Below the pieces are notes generated by a model, which was not told the DNA's origin, did not search any database, and was given only the letters and a program-made list of their open reading frames with translations. From Polyangium sp. y55x31 (lineage in GTDB: Bacteria; Myxococcota_A; Polyangia; Polyangiales; Polyangiaceae): 64,000 nucleotides of DNA. How positions within the stretch are numbered: position 1 is the stretch's first letter; every line of letters begins with the position of its first letter. Of this stretch, positions 17,472 to 25,878 are shown one piece after another. The position numbers were made by a program, and so were the translations under genes. The stretch is from contig NZ_JARZHG010000010.1 of assembly GCF_029946505.1 (NCBI RefSeq), positions 186,001 through 250,000 of the forward strand, given 5' to 3'.

Positions 17472-20400
17472 ACGGCGCATCGATACCGGACATCGTCGAG
17501 CGCCTCAAAAAGGGCACGAGCCCCGAGGAGCTCCTCTTATCGGTTCTCTCGCCCGAGGAAAGGCGAATCATCGACGCATGTGTTCTCGTCCGCTCGATCG
17601 ATCGAGCGGTCTACGAGGAGGTCCTCGGGTCGCGCGTCCTCGAAGGGGCCGCGAGCTTCGAGGACCTCGAACGACAGGCGTTTCTCGAGCGCGACGGACG
17701 CCGTGACGGGGCGTTCCGGGTGCGACCGTCGATACGACGATTGCGTTTTTCGCGGCTGCGCGAGGAGGCCAAGCAGGCGTGGGCCGGCTGGCACGACGCG
17801 CTGGCCCAGCATTACCGGGGGCGCGCGGAGCCGGCGGCCACGCTCGAGGAGCTGTACCATACCGCGGCATTCGATCCGGGGGCCGCCGGGAGGCGCGTCG
17901 AGGAGCTCTTCTCGGTGGCCGACGCGCGCTTCGATCTCGTGCGCTGCGGGGACGTGCTCGACGCCGTGTCGGCCGAGGAGCTGCTTCCGCTTCCGGACGA
18001 GCTCGAAAAACGCGTGACTGCGCTCCGCTCCCACCACCGGGCCCGGCTGCGGTGGGCCGACGAGTATTATCGCTCGGTATCGTACCTCGAACGGAAGGCG
18101 CTCGACGCGCACGCCGATCGGGTGCTCGACGGCGCGAAGGCGGGGGATCGGACGGAGCCGTGGATCCATCAGATCGTCGCCAAAGGGGGCATGGGAAAAA
18201 CCGCATTCCTGCGGTGGCTCATCGCGCGCCGCGCCGTGCCCGAGCGCATCCCCTGCGCCAAGGTCGATTTCGATTTCGTCGAGCGGACGCACGCCGCCCG
18301 CGAGCCCGCGCGGCTCCTCGTGACGCTCGTGACCCAGCTCGACGATCAGATCGGCGGGCGCGCGTTCCGCGAGATCCTCGCGCGGTTCGCTGCGCGCGAG
18401 CGGCTCGGATCGACGGCGACGAACCCCGGGAGTGCGGACCTACCGCACGAGATCGGCGCGGCGCTCCGTGGATCGAATCCGGGCGTGGTCCTGCTCGTGC
18501 TCGACACGACGGAGGAGTCCATTCTCTACGATCGCGAGACGCTCCCCCACCTCATCGAGGCCGTCGCGCGGATCCACGACGAATACGCGGGCGTTCGGCT
18601 GATCCTGTCGGGGCGATACGATCTGCGGGAGAAGCTTGCGGACGAGCGCTTTGCCGAGCGGTTCGGCGACGCGCTCGCGCCCGTCGTCGTCGAGCCTTTC
18701 TCGAACGAAGAGGCGCGGCGTTATCTCGTCGAGAAGCGGGACGTCTCCGAGGCCGAGTTCGGCAAGGACGTGATCGACGCCGTCATCCGCAAAGCCGAGG
18801 GGATCCCGTTCAAGCTCGCGCTCCTCTGCGATTTGCTGCGGGCGGGCGAGCCGATCACCGCCGAGACGATCGACAGTTATCCCTCCGCGGATCTCCTCTA
18901 TCTCATCGAACGCGTCGTCGAGCGGCTCCCGAATCCCCTGCTCCGCTGGGTGCTTCGTTATGGCGTCATCCCCGAGCCGCTGGATCGTACGTTCCTCGTC
19001 GAGGTGATGTGCGAGCACCTGAAGCGAGCGCTGGCCGGCGGCTCGGGCGACGATCCGCGCCGGGGGCTCGAGACGATTCGCGGGCGCGAGAATGTGTTTC
19101 CGACGGGGCTCCTCGACGGAGGGGCGACCATCGATCTCGACGCGTTGTGGAGCGAGCTCCTTCAATATGCGAGCTCGGTCTCGTGGGTCAGCCGCGAGGC
19201 GAACGACACGGTGTGGTTTCATCCGGAGGTGCGGCGGCCGATGCTCGATCTCCTGCGCAAGCAGGAGGTGTGCGTCGCGCTGCACCGGGACGCGGCGGCC
19301 TATTTCGAGCGCCGCGCCGCGGCCGAACCGGGCGCATGGGAATCGTGGATGTCCCGGGCCGTGCAGCACCGATTCGAGGTCGACGGGGCGAAGATCCTCG
19401 ATTGGTTCGACGCGGCGCCGCGTGACGACCGAACGGAGCGCCGCCTCGCGCTCGCGCGGCTCGTGCTCGAGCCGGTGCGCAAAGCCTTCCTCGACGAAAA
19501 GGGCGCGCCCCGGGTCGGGGCCGATGGCAAACCTCTCGCGGAGCCGGCCCGGGTTTGTCGGGTGTATCGCGTGATTGCCCGGACGGCCCTCGATCTCGCC
19601 TGGTCGCCAGCGCCTGACGACTGGATGGCGAACTGGCCGGAGCTCGACAGGCCGCCGTGGAAGAAGCAGGCGGCGCTCTGGGAGGAGGCCAGGCGCGCGG
19701 CGACGGCGCGTGGCCTCCTCGCATCGACGTATTCGTTCGGCGAGACGCATGGCGCCGAGGACGCGTGGCTCGAGGGATCGCTCCTGCTCTTCGCCGGGGA
19801 CGCGGCCCGCGCGATCGAGGTCCTCGCGAATGCGCCGGCATCCGACGACGGCGCGCTGCGCGTCGCGATCGAGTATGCTCTCGGAGAGGCGCGCGCCGCC
19901 TGCGCGCAGAAGACGGCGCAGAACCATTTCCGCAAGGCCGTCGAGCTCGCCGAAGCGCTCCGGCTGCCGGAGGAGCATGGCCTGCCGCTGCGCGTGCGTC
20001 TCGCGCGGGAGCTCCTCGCATGGGACGTGCCTCATGCGGCGGTCCGGGGCCTGACGAAGCCGCTGGTCGCGACCGTGCCTTCCACGAACATCGCTGGAAT
20101 GGCGCGCGGGTTCGACGCGCTCGCGGAGGCGTTGATCGCGGATGGGCGTGCCGAATCGGCGCAACGGTACATCGGATGGCAGGAGGCTCGAGCGCGCGCC
20201 TTGCATTCCCGCGCTCACCTCGGCATGAGAAACCCACGCGCGGCGCTGGTCCCGGTGACCGCCTCCCAGGCGCTGCTGTCGTCCCTGGCGACGCTCGCGG
20301 ACGAGGCCGAGGCGAACGGTCGCGCGCTCGCGGACCTCCTCGACATCCATCGCGCCTACCCGCAGTTCCAGGAGGCACGCAAATACTGGATCGAGCTCGG

Positions 20401-22633
20401 CGCGCGGGAGGCGGCGCTGCGTTGCCTCCTTCCTTGCATCGACCTCGCCCTCGAATGCGGTGACATCCGGCGCGCCACACGATTCCTGCAGGAGGCCGAG
20501 CGTGACGAAGTCGCGTCCGAGAGCGAGTTCGGCGTGCTCCGGGGCCTCGCGAGCGCCAAGGTCCTCCTCGCGAAGGGCGAGGGTGACGAGGCGCGAACCA
20601 CGCTCAGGTGGCTCTTGCACATCGAGTCCTTGCCGCCCCGGCAGCTTCTCCGGATCGCATTCGTGATGCTCTCGGCCGACCAGCCGGACGATGCCTGGCG
20701 CCTCATCCGCGATGCGCTCGCGCGTGTCCCCTCGGTGACGGCGCGGCTCGCCCTGCTTGCGCCCCTCTTGCGGAGCACGCCACGATCGAAGCTCCCTGAA
20801 TGGATCCTCGGGACCATCTCGAAGGCCATCCCTCCCGTGATCCCCCGCGGCTTGAAGAAGACGGAGGCCATGATGGCGGGGCTCGCCGCAGCCGAGCTTT
20901 ATGCCGTGATGGGCCGCGGGCCCACGGCCCATGGCCTGCTGGAGCAGGCGGCGGACCTCGCGCGGAACAACCTCGAAATCACGTCGTTCCCGGTCGTCGA
21001 TCTCGTTCGCATCGGGGCACGGCTCGGCGTCGCCCCCGATAGGCTCGACGAGATGCGGCGGGATTTCGAGCGCGAGTTCGTCGACCATCCCCTGCTCCTT
21101 GCCACCGTCCTCCTCCAGCGCGCCGAGATCCTCGTCGATCAGAGGGCGAAGCCCGACAAGATCCTCCCGCTGCTCGATCACGCCGAGCCCGCGCTTCAGG
21201 GAACGGTCACGCGCTGGAACGTGCGCCACGAATTGCTGCGCGCCCACATTGCATCCGCCCTCGGAAGAGAGCAGGAGGCGGACGAACGAATGCACGTCGT
21301 GGATGCCCTCGTCAACGAGCTGGGCGGTCCGAGCGACGAGACCGTGATGGCCCCGAAGCGAAGGCGTCGCCGGGGGGGCGTCGTCCGCGACAATGCCATC
21401 CCCCGCGAGGTAGCCGAGACCCCGTCGCCCGAGAACGTCGTCGTCCGGATCCCCGCGAACGGCGATCCCGCCTGGGAATCGATTCTGAAATCGTTGCGCC
21501 CCTACCATTCACCGTTCGCGTCCAAAGCGGCCCCCTATTTCACGAACCGCTGGCCCGAGTCAGCCACGCGAATGGGTGCGGCCCTCGCCTTTCTCAAGGC
21601 GTTTCCGGATCACCCGAGCAATGTCTGCCTGGAGATCGACGACGAGGTGATCGCCGTGCTGCCATGGGAGCTCGCCCGGATGCCCGGCGATCAGCCGCTT
21701 TCGAGGTGGGATCGTGTTCCTTGCTTGTACCGGGCCTCGGGCACGAAGCCGCCCGAGGCGCGCGCCCAGGTCGCGTGGGTCCAGCGCACCCTCTCGGCCA
21801 TCACCGGCAACCTGGTCGATACGGACGGGATCGCCGGTGCGGCCACGGCGGCGGCCGTGACGTCGTTCCAGCGAACGCAAGGTCTCCCGGAGACCGGCGT
21901 CGCGGACGTGATGACGCGCCTGAAGCTCGCCGAGGCGGAGCGCGCGCAGCGGGGCATCCGGCGTCCCTTGGCGCTCGTGATGAAGCCGAGCCGCGGGCGC
22001 AGCACGGCAGCGCAGCGCAGCCTCGACAAGGGCGTCGAGGTGGAGTTGCTCTACGAGCGCGCCGGATTCGTGGTGGTCGTCGTCGAGGATCCGGAGCCGA
22101 AGAAGATCATCGAGGCATTCGGCGTCGCCTCTCCGAGCCTCCTGCACATCGGCGCGGCGTTGCTCCCGACACACGCGGAGCGAGGCGTGGCGCTCGATTT
22201 CGCGGCGGAGTGGCAGCGCGGCGCGCGTGACCTGCGTGATATCCGCTCCGAGCTCGAAGCGTACGAACTCTCGGAAGTCCTCGATCAACTCCCCCCCGGA
22301 GCCCCGCGCCCCGTCATCGTGTTGGACGTGCCGCGCCCGTCCATCGTGGAGGAGACGGTCCTCCTCGTCTTCATGCGCAATGCATTCGCCGCGTCGCTCC
22401 TCGACCTCCAATGCGTCCCCGCCGTGCTCGCCACCATGCTCGATCCGCTCGCCGCCGAGACGATGACGAAGGCGCTCGGCGCAGGCAAGACCGTGGGCGA
22501 GGTTTGTCGGGAAATCACGACGCTCGACGAGCGCGTGGCGTACACGGACCTCGCGGGGTTGTTGGGCCGCGCCGCGACGGCGCTCTTCACGCACGCTCCG
22601 GACACGAGGGCGACCTCGGGAGGGGCGAAATGA
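17468..22633 (+). CDS. STAND-type NTPase with helical repeats and a degenerate CHAT domain holding a peptidoglycan-binding module
   Basis: 1721 residues from the overlapping GTG. N-terminal helical, winged-helix-like region 1-210; NTPase with Walker A GGMGKTAF (Lys244) and Walker B VLLVLDTTEE; long alpha-helical repeat region about 560-1330. The C-terminus (about 1340-1700) follows the CHAT layout (VLPWELARMPG), but where His and Cys should be it reads LLHIGAALLP and VIVLDVPRPS, so it is probably catalytically dead. Residues about 1435-1497 (VAWVQRTLSAITG, TDGIAGAATAAAVTSFQ) are a PF01471-like peptidoglycan-binding module inside that domain. Likely role: sensor or scaffold for the neighbouring active CHAT protease (inference). 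Confidence 0.85.
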   Translation: MNGASIPDIVERLKKGTSPEELLLSVLSPEERRIIDACVLVRSIDRAVYEEVLGSRVLEGAASFEDLERQAFLERDGRRDGAFRVRPSIRRLRFSRLREEAKQAWAGWHDALAQHYRGRAEPAATLEELYHTAAFDPGAAGRRVEELFSVADARFDLVRCGDVLDAVSAEELLPLPDELEKRVTALRSHHRARLRWADEYYRSVSYLERKALDAHADRVLDGAKAGDRTEPWIHQIVAKGGMGKTAFLRWLIARRAVPERIPCAKVDFDFVERTHAAREPARLLVTLVTQLDDQIGGRAFREILARFAARERLGSTATNPGSADLPHEIGAALRGSNPGVVLLVLDTTEESILYDRETLPHLIEAVARIHDEYAGVRLILSGRYDLREKLADERFAERFGDALAPVVVEPFSNEEARRYLVEKRDVSEAEFGKDVIDAVIRKAEGIPFKLALLCDLLRAGEPITAETIDSYPSADLLYLIERVVERLPNPLLRWVLRYGVIPEPLDRTFLVEVMCEHLKRALAGGSGDDPRRGLETIRGRENVFPTGLLDGGATIDLDALWSELLQYASSVSWVSREANDTVWFHPEVRRPMLDLLRKQEVCVALHRDAAAYFERRAAAEPGAWESWMSRAVQHRFEVDGAKILDWFDAAPRDDRTERRLALARLVLEPVRKAFLDEKGAPRVGADGKPLAEPARVCRVYRVIARTALDLAWSPAPDDWMANWPELDRPPWKKQAALWEEARRAATARGLLASTYSFGETHGAEDAWLEGSLLLFAGDAARAIEVLANAPASDDGALRVAIEYALGEARAACAQKTAQNHFRKAVELAEALRLPEEHGLPLRVRLARELLAWDVPHAAVRGLTKPLVATVPSTNIAGMARGFDALAEALIADGRAESAQRYIGWQEARARALHSRAHLGMRNPRAALVPVTASQALLSSLATLADEAEANGRALADLLDIHRAYPQFQEARKYWIELGAREAALRCLLPCIDLALECGDIRRATRFLQEAERDEVASESEFGVLRGLASAKVLLAKGEGDEARTTLRWLLHIESLPPRQLLRIAFVMLSADQPDDAWRLIRDALARVPSVTARLALLAPLLRSTPRSKLPEWILGTISKAIPPVIPRGLKKTEAMMAGLAAAELYAVMGRGPTAHGLLEQAADLARNNLEITSFPVVDLVRIGARLGVAPDRLDEMRRDFEREFVDHPLLLATVLLQRAEILVDQRAKPDKILPLLDHAEPALQGTVTRWNVRHELLRAHIASALGREQEADERMHVVDALVNELGGPSDETVMAPKRRRRRGGVVRDNAIPREVAETPSPENVVVRIPANGDPAWESILKSLRPYHSPFASKAAPYFTNRWPESATRMGAALAFLKAFPDHPSNVCLEIDDEVIAVLPWELARMPGDQPLSRWDRVPCLYRASGTKPPEARAQVAWVQRTLSAITGNLVDTDGIAGAATAAAVTSFQRTQGLPETGVADVMTRLKLAEAERAQRGIRRPLALVMKPSRGRSTAAQRSLDKGVEVELLYERAGFVVVVVEDPEPKKIIEAFGVASPSLLHIGAALLPTHAERGVALDFAAEWQRGARDLRDIRSELEAYELSEVLDQLPPGAPRPVIVLDVPRPSIVEETVLLVFMRNAFAASLLDLQCVPAVLATMLDPLAAETMTKALGAGKTVGEVCREITTLDERVAYTDLAGLLGRAATALFTHAPDTRATSGGAK

Positions 22634-23988
22634 CGGCGTTGTCCCTGGCAAACCGCAAACGGGAGGACATCAAGCGCAGGCTCTCGGCCCTCGGCGAGGA
22701 GCTCGACGCTTGGTGCAAGCTCAGCGAGCCCGGAGAGCCGTTCTCCACGCACCATTCGCAGATTCGACGCCTCCGCGGCCAGCTCGTCGGCTTCCGGGAC
22801 GTGATCGCAGGCCGGCTCACCGCGTGCGCCGATCCGCTGGAGGCGGGCGGCGAGATCCAGCAGCGCAGCCTCGAAATGCACCGCATCTGGGAATTTTTCC
22901 GGAGCAAGCTCGCGCAGCGAACGGTCCCCTGGTACCGCAACTTTCTCCTCGCCACCGACGAGCTCGCCTGGGCCTGCTATCGCCCCGTCCGCGATCTCGC
23001 CGTGGCGGCGGGGCACGTGCCATTCGGGGACGTCGCGGAGCCGCCGCTCGTGTTCCTGAACGGCGCGTCGAGCCCGCTCACGTTCCCGAGAAATCGACGC
23101 TACGAGGCCGAGCCCTCGCTGTTCCGGGAAGGAATCGGGGCGCCCGAGCTCCAGTCCGTCCTGTCGCGCATGCCGGTCCCCGTCATCGGCTTGCCCTGGT
23201 TCGAAGTCGCTCACCTGCCGGACGCGCTGCTGATCGGGCACGAGGTCGGGCATGTCCTCGAGGATTTTCTGAACCTCTCGGCGCGCCTCGGGAGCTCGCT
23301 CGAAGACGCCTTCGCGAAGATCCCGCTGGAGCGCCGGCAGGCCTATCGCGCCTGGTGCGGGGAGATCTTCGGGGATCTCACGGGCACCCTCGCCACCGGC
23401 CCCGCGTTCCTCGACGCGATGGTGCATTACCTCGCGCAGGGAAAGACGTTCATCCAGGCGGAGGCGCAGGCCGCGCCTTTCGCCATTTACCCCACCCGAT
23501 CGCTGCGCGTGGCCCTCTGCCTCGTCCTCCTCGCGCGCATGGGGTTCGCCGCGGACGCCGCGCGCCTCCGCGATGCGTGGCGCGAGACGTACGGCGACGA
23601 GCACCCCATGAAGGACTTCGAGGCCGATCTGCCGGCGGTCGTCGACGCGCTCGTCGGCACCCCCTTCCCCGAGCTCGGCAAGAAGAGCCTGGTCGACGCG
23701 CTCGCATTCTCGAGCACCCAGCATGAAAACGCGAGCCGCGAGGCCAGCAAGATCCTCGCCGGTCTGCAGCTCCAGAGCGCGGACGTTCGCGCGCTCTTCG
23801 CTGCCGCCGGGCTCGCCTATGGAAAAAACCCGAAATCGTACGACGAAAACGAGGGGGACGACGCCGTGCTCGGGAGGATCCTCGCCGTTCGCTCGGATCT
23901 CGTGCGCAGCGACGAGGAGATGCGGGATCTCGACGCCTACGACGCGGCGCAGGCGGCCAGGCTGTGGGAGCGCCTGGCCGGCCCCTGA
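22630..23988 (+). CDS. HEXXH metallopeptidase-like protein, last gene of the operon
   Basis: 452 residues; ATG overlaps the previous stop (ATGA). A zinc-protease signature IGHEVGHVLED (His204, Glu205, His208) lies in a helix, and EIFGDLTG (Glu245) about 40 residues on fits the third ligand of gluzincin-like folds. The N-terminal 150 residues are helical and the C-terminus is alpha-helical and acidic. No signal peptide or membrane segment is visible. I cannot place it in a named peptidase family. Strict coupling to the STAND gene suggests a joint function, perhaps as substrate or downstream effector of the CHAT protease. Confidence 0.75.
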   Translation: MTALSLANRKREDIKRRLSALGEELDAWCKLSEPGEPFSTHHSQIRRLRGQLVGFRDVIAGRLTACADPLEAGGEIQQRSLEMHRIWEFFRSKLAQRTVPWYRNFLLATDELAWACYRPVRDLAVAAGHVPFGDVAEPPLVFLNGASSPLTFPRNRRYEAEPSLFREGIGAPELQSVLSRMPVPVIGLPWFEVAHLPDALLIGHEVGHVLEDFLNLSARLGSSLEDAFAKIPLERRQAYRAWCGEIFGDLTGTLATGPAFLDAMVHYLAQGKTFIQAEAQAAPFAIYPTRSLRVALCLVLLARMGFAADAARLRDAWRETYGDEHPMKDFEADLPAVVDALVGTPFPELGKKSLVDALAFSSTQHENASREASKILAGLQLQSADVRALFAAAGLAYGKNPKSYDENEGDDAVLGRILAVRSDLVRSDEEMRDLDAYDAAQAARLWERLAGP

Positions 23989-24009
23989 TCACGCGCGCTG
24001 CAGGCCGCG

Positions 24010-25614
24010 CTACGTCGGCTTGTAGGCCGTGACCCGCAGCGGTCCCTCGTCGCTCAGCAGCACGTGCAGCCGGGGATCGCGGAGCACGTCCGCCACGGGC
24101 ATCTCCTTGCCGTCGACGATCATCGTGCCCTTCACGAGCCGAATCCCGTGGCTGTAATCCGCGTACGTGTCGTCGTGCGCCGTGCACAGATCCTGGATCG
24201 CCGTTCCATTCGGGTAATGCCAGCCGTAGATGGCCACCTTCCGGCCGCGCCAGATCAGGCGGTTCGTGATCACCACGTCCTTCTTGTGCCCGGCGACGAG
24301 CGTGCCGGTCCCGCGGCCCGCGCGCTGGGCCTCGACGAGATCGTCGTGCCGCTTGAAATACGGCGTGCACGTCATCTCCGGGCAAGCCGGGAGCGAGCGC
24401 GGCGTGAGGCGCAGCGCGGCCTGCGCGTGGATCCGATTGACGAGCTTCGTCGTCGGCAGGATGCAGCCGAAGGCGTCCGCGATCCGCTGCGCGGTGAGCG
24501 GCGCCATGGGGAGGCGGAAGAAGTCGGCGTCGGTCCCGACGCACAGGTAATCCGGCAGCACGTACACGACGCCCGTGTGCGTCGCGCCCTGCGCGTCGAC
24601 CGCCGAGAGCTGGATCGGCTGCCACGATTGCAGGAAATCCGGCGTCGCGCCGGACGTGATGGCCTCGTGGATCGCGTCCTCGCGGGGCTGTCCCAGGAGC
24701 GAGCGGATCCGCTCGTAGAACGCCGATCCCGTGAGGCTCTCGGAGCCGGTCTTGTCGACGCCGGCGGGCACCTCGAGCGCGCGCACGCTCGGGACCGTGA
24801 CCGAGACGGGATCGCCCACCTCGACGAGGCGCGCGATCTCGAAATGCATCCCGTCGAGCCGACCCGAGAAATGCCCGCCCCAGAAGAACCCGAGCTCGTT
24901 GGCGATCTGGACGAGCTCGCGCACGCTGCCGGGCTTGCCCACGCGCGCCGGCTCCGCCCCATAACCGTTCTGCGCGGCGTTGATGTCGAACGCCGACCCG
25001 AACGCGTGCTGGCTCAGGATCGTATCACTGCCGCGAATGAAGCGCGGATTGTAGCAGCCGTCCCAGGTGAGCACGCGATCGAGCAGGCGCGCGCGCTCCC
25101 AGGCCGCGAACAGGGCGCGGATCTGGTCCGCCGCGCGGCGATGGCAGGTCACCTGCCCCTTCGGAGCCGCGCCCTTCTTGCCGACGAGCTGCGGGACCTC
25201 GATCGTCACGATGTTGTCCTTCGCCCACGAGCCGAGCACGCGAATGCGCTCACGCTCCCCCGGATGCGGATCGGCCACGTATTCGAACTTGCCGAAGAGC
25301 GCCTGCCGCTCGGCGAGGCCGATGGTCGGCAGATCGTCCGGGCGCGGGGGCCAGTTCGGGCCCTTCTCCTCCAGATCCTCGGGATCGGGCAGGGAGCCGA
25401 AGCCGAGCTGGAGCGCACAGGCGAGGGTGTTGCGACCGACCTTGCCATCGGCTTCGAGGTGATGGGCCGATTGGAATGCCACCGTCGCGGCCAGCGTGTC
25501 GGCGCCGAAGATGCCGTCGGCGATACCCGGATCGAACTTTTGCCCGATGAGGAACAACTGCCATCCGGCGACGTCGTCGCCACGCAAGCCTCGTTGCAGC
25601 ACGCGAGTGATCAT
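24010..25614 (-). CDS. M15-type peptidoglycan peptidase with N-terminal peptidoglycan-binding domain and unknown C-terminal domain
   Basis: 534 residues. Residues 1-70 are a peptidoglycan-binding_1 domain (GLRGDDVAGWQLFL, GIFGADTLAATVAFQ). Residues about 90-265 are a VanY/M15_4-like carboxypeptidase core with zinc ligands His203 and Asp210 (SQHAFGSAFDI) and His257 (DGMHFEI). Residues about 300-534 form a separate, unrecognised domain (YLCVGTDADFFRLPMAPLTA, AGHKKDVVITNRL, GWHYPNGTAIQDL). No signal peptide is visible, so export may be non-classical, possibly lysis- or eCIS-related. Divergent from the glucosaminidase-like gene with 264 bases between. Confidence 0.85.
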   Translation of the reverse strand: MITRVLQRGLRGDDVAGWQLFLIGQKFDPGIADGIFGADTLAATVAFQSAHHLEADGKVGRNTLACALQLGFGSLPDPEDLEEKGPNWPPRPDDLPTIGLAERQALFGKFEYVADPHPGERERIRVLGSWAKDNIVTIEVPQLVGKKGAAPKGQVTCHRRAADQIRALFAAWERARLLDRVLTWDGCYNPRFIRGSDTILSQHAFGSAFDINAAQNGYGAEPARVGKPGSVRELVQIANELGFFWGGHFSGRLDGMHFEIARLVEVGDPVSVTVPSVRALEVPAGVDKTGSESLTGSAFYERIRSLLGQPREDAIHEAITSGATPDFLQSWQPIQLSAVDAQGATHTGVVYVLPDYLCVGTDADFFRLPMAPLTAQRIADAFGCILPTTKLVNRIHAQAALRLTPRSLPACPEMTCTPYFKRHDDLVEAQRAGRGTGTLVAGHKKDVVITNRLIWRGRKVAIYGWHYPNGTAIQDLCTAHDDTYADYSHGIRLVKGTMIVDGKEMPVADVLRDPRLHVLLSDEGPLRVTAYKPT

Positions 25615-25878
25615 TCCATGTCTCCAATCGTCGAAGGCCCTCGGTGCTTTTCACGAGGTGTGCCAGGACGGCGAGGCTCGACGCTCGCCAGAATAACGGG
25701 CGCGGCGAGGCGCGAGGCCGCGTCTCCGGCGCAACCTTTGCACTTCGCGAATGCACCGGATGCGCCGGCGTCATGGCAGATGGGCAGGCGTCCGACGAGG
25801 CGCAGAGGGCACGCAGGGTGCATGCCCAGGAAGCCTCATTTCGACGATACTGACGCTCGTCCACAAGGAGCCCCCGCC

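Noticed and set aside
18440-21508. 1022-codon open frame on the - strand inside the STAND gene
   Set aside because: Shadow of the real + strand gene, which has Walker motifs and continuous helical repeats.
25615-25878. Sigma-54 site in the divergent gap (TGGCACACCTCGTGAA on the - strand)
   Set aside because: The -24 part is good but GC is missing at the -12 position.
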